Assembly (NCBI GenBank): GCA_045598965.1
Contig: JAZRVH010000006.1
Coordinates: 1-64,000, forward strand
Direction: 5' to 3'
DNA: 64,000 nucleotides
Origin: RGIG426 sp045598965
GTDB lineage: Bacteria > Bacillota > Clostridia > Oscillospirales > Acutalibacteraceae
Under the pieces are notes generated by a model. It worked only from the letters and a program-made list of their open reading frames with translations. It was not told the DNA's origin and searched no databases. The number at the start of each line of letters is the position of its first letter. The first letter of the stretch is position 1. Positions 41,196 to 50,063 of this stretch are shown piece after piece. Made by a program: the position numbers and the translations under genes.

Positions 41196-41248
41196 TTTTT
41201 GCCACAATTCACAAAAAAATACGGGAATTTTCCTAATTGTGGCAAAAA
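41196..41248. repeat. 14-bp perfect inverted repeat in the divergent intergenic region
   Basis: TTTTTGCCACAATT (41196-41209) and AATTGTGGCAAAAA (41235-41248), separated by 25 bp. It lies between two divergent promoters. It could be an operator, an untranslated structured RNA or a mobile-element remnant; the sequence alone does not decide. Confidence 0.7.
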
Positions 41249-41415
41249 TGTGGCAGAAATCAACCAAACGACCGTTTTTTCTGCATTCTTTCCAAAAACC
41301 CCCACCATTAGCGGCTTGCGGACGGTTCATCTGAAAGAAACCGGGGAAAGATTGTAAAGTTATCGCCCTTTACGTCGATTGTGCACTTTTCACAAAAAAG
41401 AACACCTCGTTTCGT

Positions 41416-41444
41416 TTGACAAACCGAAAAATGCCCGCTATACT
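41416..41444 (+). promoter_or_regulatory. Promoter of the 3D-domain protein gene
   Basis: TTGACA (41416-41421), 17 bp, TATACT (41439-41444). The transcript would start about 95 nt upstream of the start codon. Confidence 0.8.
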
Positions 41445-41466
41445 ACCGAGGAAGCCACCAAAAATT

Positions 41467-41523
41467 CCCGTCAGCGGGGCATTGCCCCCTATTTTCACTT
41501 AATCCAACATTCGCTCTGACGGG
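41467..41523 (+). promoter_or_regulatory. Structured leader of the 3D-domain gene
   Basis: CCCGTCAG (41467-41474) can pair with CTGACGGG (41516-41523), enclosing a second perfect hairpin GGGGC-ATT-GCCCC (41476-41488). The outer stem ends a few bases before the GAAAGGAA ribosome site, so its formation may affect translation. I do not recognise a known riboswitch class. Confidence 0.55.
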
Positions 41524-41544
41524 GAAAGAAAGGAATCGGCATTT

Positions 41545-42489
41545 ATGATGAATCCCATACGGAAAGCTCTGCACCACCTGCTGAACAACCGTGTTGTTTC
41601 GCTGGGTTCGGTCGCCGTGCTGACTCTAATCCTGACCGGCGTGCTGTCCACGACTCCGGCGATGAACGAATTCGCCGCTGCCGCCGCACCCACCAAGCAG
41701 ACGATTGCCACCACCGCCGCTTGTGCCATTACGGTTACGGCGGACGGCAAAACCATACCGCTCTCCATCCGTGTCGGCACCGTTGCCGACGCACTGGAGG
41801 CCGCCAACATCATTCTGGGCGAGGATGACCGTGTCTCCCCGTCGGAAAAAACCTCCTTAAAAGACGGCCTCGCCATTACGGTCACCCGCATCGAGTTTGT
41901 CGAACGGGTCGAGCTGGAATCCATCCCCTTCGAAACCGAGGAGGAGGAAACCACCACCTTGGACGAGGGGAAAACAAAACAAAAACAAGCCGGTGCTAAC
42001 GGCATCTGCGAAAAAGTATATTGCGACAAGGTAGTCGACGGCGGCGTCGAAACCAGCAAAGAGCTCCGTTCGTCCGTGGTGTGTGAGCCCACGCCCGAAA
42101 TCGTTCTTGTCGGCAAGAAAAAACCCGCACCGGTCACAAAGCCTGCCGGCGTTATTACGGACAACACCGGCACTCCCAAAAACTATAAATCCTGCCTGAC
42201 CGGCATCGCCACCGCCTATACCAGCGACCGTGGCAACGCCGGACTTGTGACCGCCAGCGGACTTCCCGCCCAAAAGGGTGTTGTGGCGGTTAATCCGGAC
42301 ATTATCCCGCTCGGCACAAAACTGTATATCGCCTCCCCCGACGGCAGTGTGGTATACGGCTATGCGGTTGCCGGCGACACCGGTGGTGCTATGTACAGCG
42401 GCGAAGCCCTCATTGACCTGTTCTACGACACGTATGACGAATGCATTCAATTCGGTCGTCGCACCGTAAACGTGTATATCCTCGAATAA
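41545..42489 (+). CDS. YabE-like cell-wall protein (DUF348, G5, 3D domains)
   Basis: A 314-residue exported protein with one N-terminal membrane segment (about 18-45), one DUF348-like ubiquitin fold (about 60-105), a G5 domain (about 110-190) and a C-terminal 3D domain (about 218-314). The three aspartates of the 3D double-psi barrel are present: in NPDIIPLGT, AGDTGG and IDLFYD. Relatives (YabE, Rpf2, MltA-type folds) cleave peptidoglycan and support growth or resuscitation. A Cys pair lies in the G5 region. It is a single gene with promoter, structured leader and terminator. Confidence 0.9.
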   Translation: MMNPIRKALHHLLNNRVVSLGSVAVLTLILTGVLSTTPAMNEFAAAAAPTKQTIATTAACAITVTADGKTIPLSIRVGTVADALEAANIILGEDDRVSPSEKTSLKDGLAITVTRIEFVERVELESIPFETEEEETTTLDEGKTKQKQAGANGICEKVYCDKVVDGGVETSKELRSSVVCEPTPEIVLVGKKKPAPVTKPAGVITDNTGTPKNYKSCLTGIATAYTSDRGNAGLVTASGLPAQKGVVAVNPDIIPLGTKLYIASPDGSVVYGYAVAGDTGGAMYSGEALIDLFYDTYDECIQFGRRTVNVYILE

Positions 42490-42503
42490 TCTTGCTTGCA
42501 ATC

Positions 42504-42533
42504 AAAGCCCCGATATCGGGGCTTTTTTCTTTT
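42504..42533 (+). terminator. Terminator after the 3D-domain gene
   Basis: AAAGCCCCGATATCGGGGCTTTTTT, a perfect palindrome with T run, 15 nt past the stop codon. Confidence 0.92.
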
Positions 42534-42540
42534 GTTTTAC

Positions 42541-42569
42541 TTGTATTTTTCAACATATCGTGCTATAAT
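42541..42569 (+). promoter_or_regulatory. Promoter of mnmE
   Basis: TTGTAT (42541-42546), 17 bp, TATAAT (42564-42569), directly after the preceding terminator. Confidence 0.75.
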
Positions 42570-42606
42570 TAGGTGTTATGTATTTTAAGAAAGGACGGCG
42601 TATACC

Positions 42607-43974
42607 GTGAACGATACCATCGTTGCCATTTCCACTCCGCTTGCCCCTGCCGGTCTCGGCGTTGTGCGGCTATCGGGTGCCGATGCCCCCGCCATTGCGG
42701 ACCGTATATTCCGTCCTCTCGATGAGCATCGGTGCCCCTCCGCTCTCGCCGGATATACCGCCGCCTACGGCCACGTGTTCGACGAAAAAGGCGACTTTGA
42801 CGATACCGTTGCTTTGGTGTTCCGTGCTCCTCACAGCTATACAGGCGAAAACGTTGTGGAGCTTTCCTGCCACGGCGGCCTGTATTTGCTGCAACGCCTG
42901 GTGCGTGCCGCCGTCGTTGCCGGTGCCCGACCGGCACAAGCGGGAGAATTCACCAAACGGGCGTTTTTGAACGGCAAAATGGATTTAACCGGTGCGGACG
43001 CCGTCATGGATTTGATTGGGGCCCAAGGCGAATTGGCGGCAAAAGCCGCTCTTTCCGCACGGGAAGGTGCCACGTTTCGTGCCTTAGATGCCGTAAAAGC
43101 CGATTTGCTCGCCATTTCGGCACAAGCGGCGGCATACGTAGACTATCCGTATGAGGACATCCCCGAGCTTACTCCCGACACCTTGCTTCAAACACTGACC
43201 GCCGCCGATGCCGCCCTCGAAGCCCTGCTGTCCACCTTTGATGCGGGAAAAATCCTGCGAGAGGGCATTGACACCGTTATTGTCGGTTCGCCCAACGTCG
43301 GCAAATCCACACTCATGAACCGGCTGACCGGCTATGAACGCAGTATTGTCACCGACGAAGCCGGCACCACTCGTGACGTGGTGGAGGAGACGGTGCGGCT
43401 CGGCGACGTTACCCTGCGACTGGCAGACACCGCCGGTATCCGTGAAACGGACAATCGAGTAGAATCGCTGGGAGTAGAGCGTGCCCGTGCCCGCTTAGAA
43501 GCGGCATCCCTGGTGCTCGCCGTGTTCGACGGCAGTCGCCCCCTCACCGACGAGGACCGTGCTTTGGCCGCCCACGCCGCCGAAAGTCCCTTTGCCGTAG
43601 CGGTACAAAACAAATCCGATATCGGCGACGGCGATACCGCCTTTTTGCAAAGCCTCTTTGCCGAGGTGGTCACTCTTTCCGCTAAAACCGGCGACGGCAT
43701 AGACCGCCTTGCCGACGCTATCCGGCGGATTACCGGGCTTGCCGCCCTTACCGGCGACGAGGTGGTGCTGTCCACCGAACGGCAACGAGCCGCCACCTTA
43801 AACGCCCTTAACGCCGTACGCCGTGCCACCGATGCCGTGACCATGGGGCTCACCCCCGACCTTATCGGCACCGACGTGGAGGAGGCGATTGCCGCTATTG
43901 CGGAATTGACCGGCGAGCGAGTCAGCGAAGCCGTTGTCAACGAGGTGTTCGCCCGCTTCTGTGTGGGAAAATAA
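42607..43974 (+). CDS. mnmE: tRNA modification GTPase MnmE
   Basis: With MnmG, MnmE adds carboxymethylaminomethyl groups to U34 of certain tRNAs. The 455-residue product has the N-terminal folate-binding domain (MNDTIVAISTPLAPAGLGVVRLSG), a helical domain, an inserted G domain (GSPNVGKSTLMN, DTAGIRET, NKSD) and the catalytic C-terminal Cys in FCVGK. The start appears to be GTG at 42607, after AAAGGACGG. mnmG is not in the window. Confidence 0.97.
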   Translation: MNDTIVAISTPLAPAGLGVVRLSGADAPAIADRIFRPLDEHRCPSALAGYTAAYGHVFDEKGDFDDTVALVFRAPHSYTGENVVELSCHGGLYLLQRLVRAAVVAGARPAQAGEFTKRAFLNGKMDLTGADAVMDLIGAQGELAAKAALSAREGATFRALDAVKADLLAISAQAAAYVDYPYEDIPELTPDTLLQTLTAADAALEALLSTFDAGKILREGIDTVIVGSPNVGKSTLMNRLTGYERSIVTDEAGTTRDVVEETVRLGDVTLRLADTAGIRETDNRVESLGVERARARLEAASLVLAVFDGSRPLTDEDRALAAHAAESPFAVAVQNKSDIGDGDTAFLQSLFAEVVTLSAKTGDGIDRLADAIRRITGLAALTGDEVVLSTERQRAATLNALNAVRRATDAVTMGLTPDLIGTDVEEAIAAIAELTGERVSEAVVNEVFARFCVGK

Positions 43975-44092
43975 CCAAAACCTACCCCCGATTTCATTGT
44001 CCCCGTCACGAATTTTTTATAGTTTGTTTACACTTTTCTTTTGAAAACGCAGTATACTGTTTTCGGAAATTACTTATAAGGAGCGAAAATGT

Positions 44093-45055
44093 ATGATTGA
44101 AGTTGAACATCTGTCGAAAAAATACGGTCAGCACGTTGCGGTGCACGACCTGACGTTTTCGGTAGAAGAGGGCGAAATCCTCGGATTTCTCGGGCCGAAC
44201 GGTGCCGGCAAATCAACCACAATGAATATGTTGACCGGTTATTTGTCTGCAACCGCCGGCAAAATCACCATCAACGGCTTTGATGTGTTGGAGGAGCCCA
44301 ACGCCGCCAAAGCCAGTATCGGCTATCTTCCGGAGATGCCGCCGCTGTATTTGGATATGACGGTGAAAGAATATCTCAATTTTATGTACGACCTGAAAAA
44401 ATGCAGTCTGCCTCGTCAAGTGCATCTGGCGGAAATTTGCCACCTTGTAAAAATCGACGATGTCGCCGAGCGACTGATTAAAAACCTCTCCAAAGGCTAT
44501 CGCCAGCGTGTCGGCTTGGCACAAGCCCTCATCGGCAACCCGCCGGTGCTGATTTTGGACGAGCCCACCGTCGGTCTTGACCCGAACCAAATCATCGAAA
44601 TTCGCACCCTTATTCGCAGTCTCGGCAGACACCACACCGTTATTCTCTCCTCCCATATTTTGCCGGAGGTCGAGGCGGTGTGTGACCGCCTTATCATCAT
44701 TAGCGACGGCAAAATCGTTGCAAACGGCACCGCCGCCGAGCTCGCCAAAGCCCAAACAGAGGATACCCGCTTAACGGTGATTATCGAAGGCGACGAAGCG
44801 GAGATTTCCTCTCTGCTCAAAAATCTGCCGGGTGTCCGCTCGGTGGTGGCTCTCGGAAAAAAAGAGCCCGGCACCTTTGCATTCCGCATTCAGCCGGAAG
44901 CCGGAGCGGATATTCGCCGTGATTTGTTTAGACGGCTCTCCGAAAGCGGGATGACACTTCTCTCCTCCCGCACCAACGAACCGTCGCTTGAGGAGCTGTT
45001 CCTCTCGCTGACCCACGGCGACAACACAAAAGAGAAAGAAGGTGAGGAAGAATGA
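44093..45055 (+). CDS. ABC transporter ATP-binding protein, Gld/NatA type
   Basis: A 320-residue cytoplasmic ATPase with Walker A (FLGPNGAGKSTT), Q-loop near GYLPEMPPLY, signature LSKGYRQRVGLAQALIG, Walker B (LILDEPTVGLD) and the H-loop, plus a C-terminal regulatory domain of the kind found in drug or Gld-type exporters. It overlaps the permease gene by 4 bp and is the first of four genes 44093-49154. Confidence 0.93.
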   Translation: MIEVEHLSKKYGQHVAVHDLTFSVEEGEILGFLGPNGAGKSTTMNMLTGYLSATAGKITINGFDVLEEPNAAKASIGYLPEMPPLYLDMTVKEYLNFMYDLKKCSLPRQVHLAEICHLVKIDDVAERLIKNLSKGYRQRVGLAQALIGNPPVLILDEPTVGLDPNQIIEIRTLIRSLGRHHTVILSSHILPEVEAVCDRLIIISDGKIVANGTAAELAKAQTEDTRLTVIIEGDEAEISSLLKNLPGVRSVVALGKKEPGTFAFRIQPEAGADIRRDLFRRLSESGMTLLSSRTNEPSLEELFLSLTHGDNTKEKEGEEE

Positions 45056-45762
45056 GTGCCATTTTCAAACGTGAGTTCCGTTCGTTCTTTACCTCGCCCA
45101 TTGGCTATTTTGTGCTGGCAATTTTGTTTGCCATCTCCGGCTACTACTTCTATCTCGCCAACCTCGAATTCGGCTATCGCTCTATGTCCTTCGTTTTTTC
45201 CGCTCTTTACAGCTACGCTTGCTTCCTGGTGCTTCCCATTTTGACGATGCGGCTGTTTTCGGAGGAAAAACGCCAAAAAACCGACCAGGCGTTGTTTACC
45301 GCTCCCGTGCGGCTGACCGGCGTGGTCGTCGGCAAATTTCTTGCCGCTTTTCTTGTGTTCTTAATCGGCATCTCCATTACGTTGGTGCTTGCCGTGGTCA
45401 TCGCCTTTGTCACCGACCCGAACTGGATGTCCGTCATCGGCAACTATTTGGGCTTGGCACTGTACGGCGGTATGCTGGTGGCGGCGGGACTGTTTTTCTC
45501 CTGTCTCACCGAAAGCCAGTTGATTGCCGCTCTTTGCACCTTTGCGTTTGAATTGCTTTTGTCCTCCGTCAACTATCTCACCACGGTGTTTGCGGACAAC
45601 AAGCTGGTGGAAACGGCGGTCAACTTCCTCTCTGTCTCCGACCGTTACAGCCACTTCACCGCCGGTGCCATTCATTATGGCGACGTCGTGTTTTTCCTCT
45701 CTATGCAGGCACTGTTCCTATTCCTTGCGGTTCGTGTGTTAGACCGTAAGAGATGGGCGTAA
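45052..45762 (+). CDS. ABC transporter permease, GldF-like
   Basis: A 236-residue membrane protein with six hydrophobic segments and an N-terminus typical of ABC-2 permeases (AIFKREFRSFFTSPIGYFVLA). The segment LPILTMRLFSEEKRQKTDQALFTAPV is characteristic of the GldF/NosY-like group. It pairs with the ATPase upstream and with the large GldG-like protein downstream. Confidence 0.9.
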   Translation: MSAIFKREFRSFFTSPIGYFVLAILFAISGYYFYLANLEFGYRSMSFVFSALYSYACFLVLPILTMRLFSEEKRQKTDQALFTAPVRLTGVVVGKFLAAFLVFLIGISITLVLAVVIAFVTDPNWMSVIGNYLGLALYGGMLVAAGLFFSCLTESQLIAALCTFAFELLLSSVNYLTTVFADNKLVETAVNFLSVSDRYSHFTAGAIHYGDVVFFLSMQALFLFLAVRVLDRKRWA

Positions 45763-45780
45763 GAAAGGGGCGTGAGCGAA

Positions 45781-47490
45781 ATGGAAAACAAAGAATTACT
45801 CGAAGAACTCGAAACCGTTGACTCCTCTGTTGAAGCCGACAACCAAAACGACAAAAACAACAAAAAACCGAAAAAGACAAAACTGGCAGACGGTCGCCGC
45901 TTCCGTTACGGCTCCTTTGCCACCGCTCTCACCGCTGTGGTGATTGTTGCGGTCATCCTGCTCAACGTATTGGTAACAGCGTTAGACGCTAAATATCCGC
46001 TGACGATTGACGTCACCGGCGACAAGGTGCTCACCCTCTCGGACGCCACCAAAGAGCTTGCCAAAGCGGTGAAAGAGCCGGTGCACATCACGGTATGTAT
46101 CAACGAGGACTATTTCTCTAACCCCAACACCGGCAACAACGAAATGAACGCCGTGCTGTCCCAGTTCTATGCCACGCTGAAACAGCTTCACTCGCTGTCC
46201 TCCAACAATATCACCTATTCCTTTATCGACTTAACGAAGGACATCACCGAAGCCGCCGCCCTCTCGCAGTACAATGTGAAGGATGGCGAAATCCTGTTTA
46301 CCTGCGGCAAACGCTCGAAAATCATCGGTCTGGATGCGTTGCTGGAATACGACGACAACTATAACCAGTACCTGCAATACCAACAATACGGTATGACGTA
46401 CTCCGGTGACTATACCTTTACCTCTTTGGTCGAACCGGCTTTGGTCAACGGCATCCAATCGGTGCTCAACGAGAATTTGGCACCGGTCACGATGCTCGTC
46501 GGCCACGGCGAGGACCAAAACGTGGTTGAGGCGATGACCTCCGTTTTGCAAAAAAGCGGCTACGAGGTGCTGACCCTTGACATCACCACCATGGAAAACA
46601 CCTTTGACAAGGAAACCACCATGGCCATTCTGCCCGCTCCGTCCACCGACTATTCCGCCGACGAGCTGGCTCTTTTGCGGGCATGGGCAAACAACAACGG
46701 CGGTATGAACCATCAACTGACCTATGTGGTCAACTACTCGGTCTATCTGCCGTCCCTGTCCGAATTCTTTACGGACAACTACGGTATTGAGGTCACGCCT
46801 TACTGGGTTAGCGAAACCTCTAACGGTCGCATTTTCTACAACGGCACCACCTTCACCTATGGCGACCTTGCGGAAACCGACTTTACCGGTGCCGAGGAAA
46901 AGAGCATCAAATCTCCTGCCACGTGTGCGTTAAAGCTTCACTGGGACCAAGACAAGACGATGGCAAAATACAACCAAGCGGTTGTCACGTTCCCAAGCTC
47001 GGCAGAGATTATCAACTACCAAAACTACACCGAGGGCTATAAAGCCCTTTTGGAAAATGTGGACGTCAACGATTTGTCTAATAATGAAAAGAATGAGCTT
47101 CAACAAAAAATCGACGCTCTCGTTGCCCAAAACACCGCCAAAGCGGAGAGTTATCCGCTCGTCGGTATGGCGTATGCCCGCACCACCGCCACGATTGACG
47201 GTCAAGACGCCGCCACCTGTGCTCTGGTTTGCGGCAGTTCGGGAATGCTCGCCACCTATTTGACCGACGCTTCCTCGAAAAACGAAGCCACCTTTACACA
47301 AGTCTTTAACGGCATCAACGGCAACAAGTCTGCCGTGTCTATCGCCGGCAAAAGCTTGTCCAACTCTACGATGGACTTCGGCTCGGAGGGTGTGAAAAAG
47401 CTGGTCGGTCTCGGCTTGTTCACCCTGGTTTTGCCGATTACCATGCTGGTTTGCTGTCTCGTTGTGTTCCTGCGGAGGAAGAATTTATGA
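45781..47490 (+). CDS. GldG-like membrane protein of an ABC system
   Basis: A 569-residue protein with an N-terminal membrane segment (about 45-67), a large extracytoplasmic domain and a C-terminal membrane segment (about 545-563) followed by a short basic tail. The domain contains GHGEDQNVVEAM and LDITTMENTFDKETTMAILPAPSTDYSADELALLRAW, similar to the GldG/DUF4350 ABC-associated family. The ATG at 45781 is chosen from spacing to AAAGGGG; an in-frame GTG lies 9 nt upstream. It overlaps the next gene by 4 bp. Confidence 0.85.
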   Translation: MENKELLEELETVDSSVEADNQNDKNNKKPKKTKLADGRRFRYGSFATALTAVVIVAVILLNVLVTALDAKYPLTIDVTGDKVLTLSDATKELAKAVKEPVHITVCINEDYFSNPNTGNNEMNAVLSQFYATLKQLHSLSSNNITYSFIDLTKDITEAAALSQYNVKDGEILFTCGKRSKIIGLDALLEYDDNYNQYLQYQQYGMTYSGDYTFTSLVEPALVNGIQSVLNENLAPVTMLVGHGEDQNVVEAMTSVLQKSGYEVLTLDITTMENTFDKETTMAILPAPSTDYSADELALLRAWANNNGGMNHQLTYVVNYSVYLPSLSEFFTDNYGIEVTPYWVSETSNGRIFYNGTTFTYGDLAETDFTGAEEKSIKSPATCALKLHWDQDKTMAKYNQAVVTFPSSAEIINYQNYTEGYKALLENVDVNDLSNNEKNELQQKIDALVAQNTAKAESYPLVGMAYARTTATIDGQDAATCALVCGSSGMLATYLTDASSKNEATFTQVFNGINGNKSAVSIAGKSLSNSTMDFGSEGVKKLVGLGLFTLVLPITMLVCCLVVFLRRKNL

Positions 47491-49154
47491 GTGAAAACCA
47501 AGAAAAAATTCCCGCCGCCGACACCGAAGAGGCGATTGTAACCGAAGAAGAATCCACCCTCTTTTCCACACCGAAAACGGTGGCAAGAAAAAACAGCAAG
47601 AAAAACCGGCTGGCGGCATTGCTGATACCACTGTGCATTGCGGTCGTGTTGGGCGGTGCAGTTGCCGCCGCTTATTTCGGCGGACTTTTCAATCAGCCAG
47701 AGACCTCCGACGTGTCGGAGGAGGAGAGCACACCCGAGTTGCCCTCGCTGGTGGATTTCTCCGAAACCGGTGTTTCCTGCATCCAATCCATTGCGGTGAA
47801 AAACGAAACCGGCAGTTATTCCTTTGTCCCCGACAAGGACGGCAATATGACCGTAAAAGGGTATGAGGATTTGCCCCGTGACGCCTCGGCAGTGGAAAAT
47901 ATACTTGTCCAATATACCGCTGTCACGCCCGACCTGGAGATTGCAAAAAATCCCACCGCCGAGCAACTGGACGCCTGCGGGCTCACAAAGCCCGCCGCCA
48001 CTGTGTCGGCACAGTATACGGACGGATCGTCCTTAGAGCTTCAGTTCGGTCGCCTTGCCACCGGCTCTGACGCCGGCTATTACGCTATGGAAAAAGGCGG
48101 CGACACCATTTGGCTGTTCCGTGAGGACTATTTCCAAGCCATTATGCACGACGACACCTATTTCCTCGGCAAAACGCTGATGACCGCTCCCTCGCCCAAC
48201 AGCGACGATACCGTTGGTTCCGCCAAGTTGAAAACGATGACGCTGTCCGGCGGCAAACGCCAAGAGGACGTTGTGATGCGTTATGTGCAGCCGGACGATG
48301 ACGCTTCGCTCCAAATGGCGGGAAAATTTGTGCTCGTCAAGCCGTTTGTTCACGCCGTAGACAACAACGTCACCGGCGATTGGGACAGTTCGCTTTGCGG
48401 CCTTTACGGTGCCACCGTGGAAGCCATCCACCCCACCGAGGCAGAGCTTGCCGCATTTGGGCTTGACAATCCTCGCACCGTGGTTACGCTGAACTTCGGT
48501 ATTTATCAGTCCACCGACGCCGACGGCAAAACGTTAGACTTCCCGAAATGGTATAACGAGGTTTCCTACACCTTGAAATTGGGCAACCTCACCGACGAGG
48601 ACACCTATTACGCCCTGATTGACGACGTGGATATGGTATACACCGTCAACGCCGCCACCGTTCCCTATGTGGATATGGATTATGAGGACCTTGTGAATAA
48701 ATCGCTGTTTTTGCGGTACATCACCGATTTGTCCGGCATCAACGCCACCGTAAACGGCGACCCGTATACCATCGCTATGAAGCACGGCTCGAAAAAGGAT
48801 GAAAACGGCAACAGCACCGCCACCCTCACCGCCACCATCAACAAAGCGGCGATGGAGGAGGGCAACGTGCGGGCACTGTATGAGCAAATGATGAGCGTTG
48901 CCCGTGTTGCGGCGGCTCCCGACGATGCCACCGCCGACGGCACACCCGCTTTGACCCTTGCCCTTGTTCCCCTTGCGGGAGAGGCGGATACCACGTTTTC
49001 TTTCTATCCGTACTCTGCCAACCGCTTCCTCTGTGTGGCGGGCGACAACGACCGCTTCCTCGTAAAAGCGTCGGATGTGCAGGAGCTGGCATCCCGGTTT
49101 CAGTCTTGTGCCAACATCGCCGCAAACTCCGCAAAGACAACCACCGCTTCATAA
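47487..49154 (+). CDS. DUF4340-type membrane-anchored protein
   Basis: A 555-residue protein with a charged cytoplasmic start, one membrane segment (about residues 48-69) and a long exported part made of repeated beta-rich units such as FGLDNPRTVVTL and ACGLTKPAATVSAQY, followed by a TYYALIDD-like strand, typical of DUF4340. In other bacteria such genes follow GldF/GldG-like ABC genes, as here. The function of the system is not established. A strong terminator follows. Confidence 0.8.
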   Translation: MSENQEKIPAADTEEAIVTEEESTLFSTPKTVARKNSKKNRLAALLIPLCIAVVLGGAVAAAYFGGLFNQPETSDVSEEESTPELPSLVDFSETGVSCIQSIAVKNETGSYSFVPDKDGNMTVKGYEDLPRDASAVENILVQYTAVTPDLEIAKNPTAEQLDACGLTKPAATVSAQYTDGSSLELQFGRLATGSDAGYYAMEKGGDTIWLFREDYFQAIMHDDTYFLGKTLMTAPSPNSDDTVGSAKLKTMTLSGGKRQEDVVMRYVQPDDDASLQMAGKFVLVKPFVHAVDNNVTGDWDSSLCGLYGATVEAIHPTEAELAAFGLDNPRTVVTLNFGIYQSTDADGKTLDFPKWYNEVSYTLKLGNLTDEDTYYALIDDVDMVYTVNAATVPYVDMDYEDLVNKSLFLRYITDLSGINATVNGDPYTIAMKHGSKKDENGNSTATLTATINKAAMEEGNVRALYEQMMSVARVAAAPDDATADGTPALTLALVPLAGEADTTFSFYPYSANRFLCVAGDNDRFLVKASDVQELASRFQSCANIAANSAKTTTAS

Positions 49155-49162
49155 AACGCTAT

Positions 49163-49213
49163 AAAAAAAGAGAACCTCCGTGGGTCATTAGACGGCCCAC
49201 GGAGGTTTTTTGT
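49163..49213. terminator. Bidirectional terminator, end of the Gld-type operon
   Basis: AACCTCCGTGGG pairs with CCCACGGAGGTT around an 11-nt loop, flanked by A7 and T6 runs; it serves both convergent operons. Confidence 0.9.
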
Positions 49214-50031
49214 TACTTATCTTTCGGCAGACGGTTTTTCAGTTTTTCCTCTAACTGCTCCACCTTGCCTTCAATCTTTTCCCGTCGTTCAGAAAGAGCG
49301 GCGGTTTGGGTTTTCCAAAAGCGGCGAAGCTGACGTTTGTGGTGACAGAGCTTTTCTTTGCAGTTTTTGCACGCAAGAGAATCGTTCGAGCACTCACAAA
49401 ACCGTTGCGGAGCGAGGTGCACCCGCACCTCCCACAACACAAGAAGCACCACGGCGAGGCCCAGAAGCGTCCAGGTATACACCGACGGGATAAACACAAA
49501 CGGGGTAAACATCATCGCATAATCCCAGTTGTAGATACGGCACGTGGTACAGCACTTGTTTTTCATAAACCATGTTTGGAACGGACAGAAAAACAAAATG
49601 CAAATCATATCGCATACCGAATAGGCAAGGGCGATTAAAAGCAATAGTCCACGGTCGAAAATTCCCGCCAGATACAGTCCCCCAAACAGGGCGTTCAAAG
49701 CAATCCACACGAACGCCACCGCAAAGGTTACCCTGCCGCTTTGCAGACGGGGTGTTGCACCCTCCACCGGCTTATAGTTGCGGCGAAACTGCTTTTCACA
49801 TCCCATGCTTTCCAGCGGAGACGGAAACATCCTCGACATCATTTCCGCCACAAACACGACCCAAATAACGCCAAGCAACACCACCAAAAGCGGGTTCTTT
49901 TTGTCAATCAAGTCCTCGTTTCGTATTTGTGCCACGATATACGCCGCCACCGCCGCTAAAAAGAGCAATCCACGGTAAACAAGCTTAATCGTGTGCACGA
50001 TTGAAATTTTGGAAAGATGCGTCTTTTCCAT
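49213..50031 (-). CDS. Uncharacterised Cys-rich membrane protein
   Basis: I do not recognise a named family. The 272-residue product has six or so hydrophobic segments (about 20-37, 47-64, 102-122, 128-150, 172-205). Between the fourth and fifth is a motif FMKNKCCTTCRIYNWD. After the last segment is a cytoplasmic cluster CECSNDSLACKNCKEKLC with CxC/CxxC spacing, which could bind zinc or an Fe-S cluster, followed by a basic coiled-coil tail (about 235-272). It starts 32 bp after the ABC exporter gene and is probably co-transcribed. Confidence 0.75.
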   Translation of the reverse strand: MEKTHLSKISIVHTIKLVYRGLLFLAAVAAYIVAQIRNEDLIDKKNPLLVVLLGVIWVVFVAEMMSRMFPSPLESMGCEKQFRRNYKPVEGATPRLQSGRVTFAVAFVWIALNALFGGLYLAGIFDRGLLLLIALAYSVCDMICILFFCPFQTWFMKNKCCTTCRIYNWDYAMMFTPFVFIPSVYTWTLLGLAVVLLVLWEVRVHLAPQRFCECSNDSLACKNCKEKLCHHKRQLRRFWKTQTAALSERREKIEGKVEQLEEKLKNRLPKDK

Positions 50032-50063
50032 ACTAACCCTCTTGTCTTTTTCTTCCGACCCGC

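Noticed and set aside
43975..44092. Promoter for the Gld-type operon
   Set aside because: A TATACT lies near 44051, but no -35 box is at suitable spacing, so I do not call a promoter.
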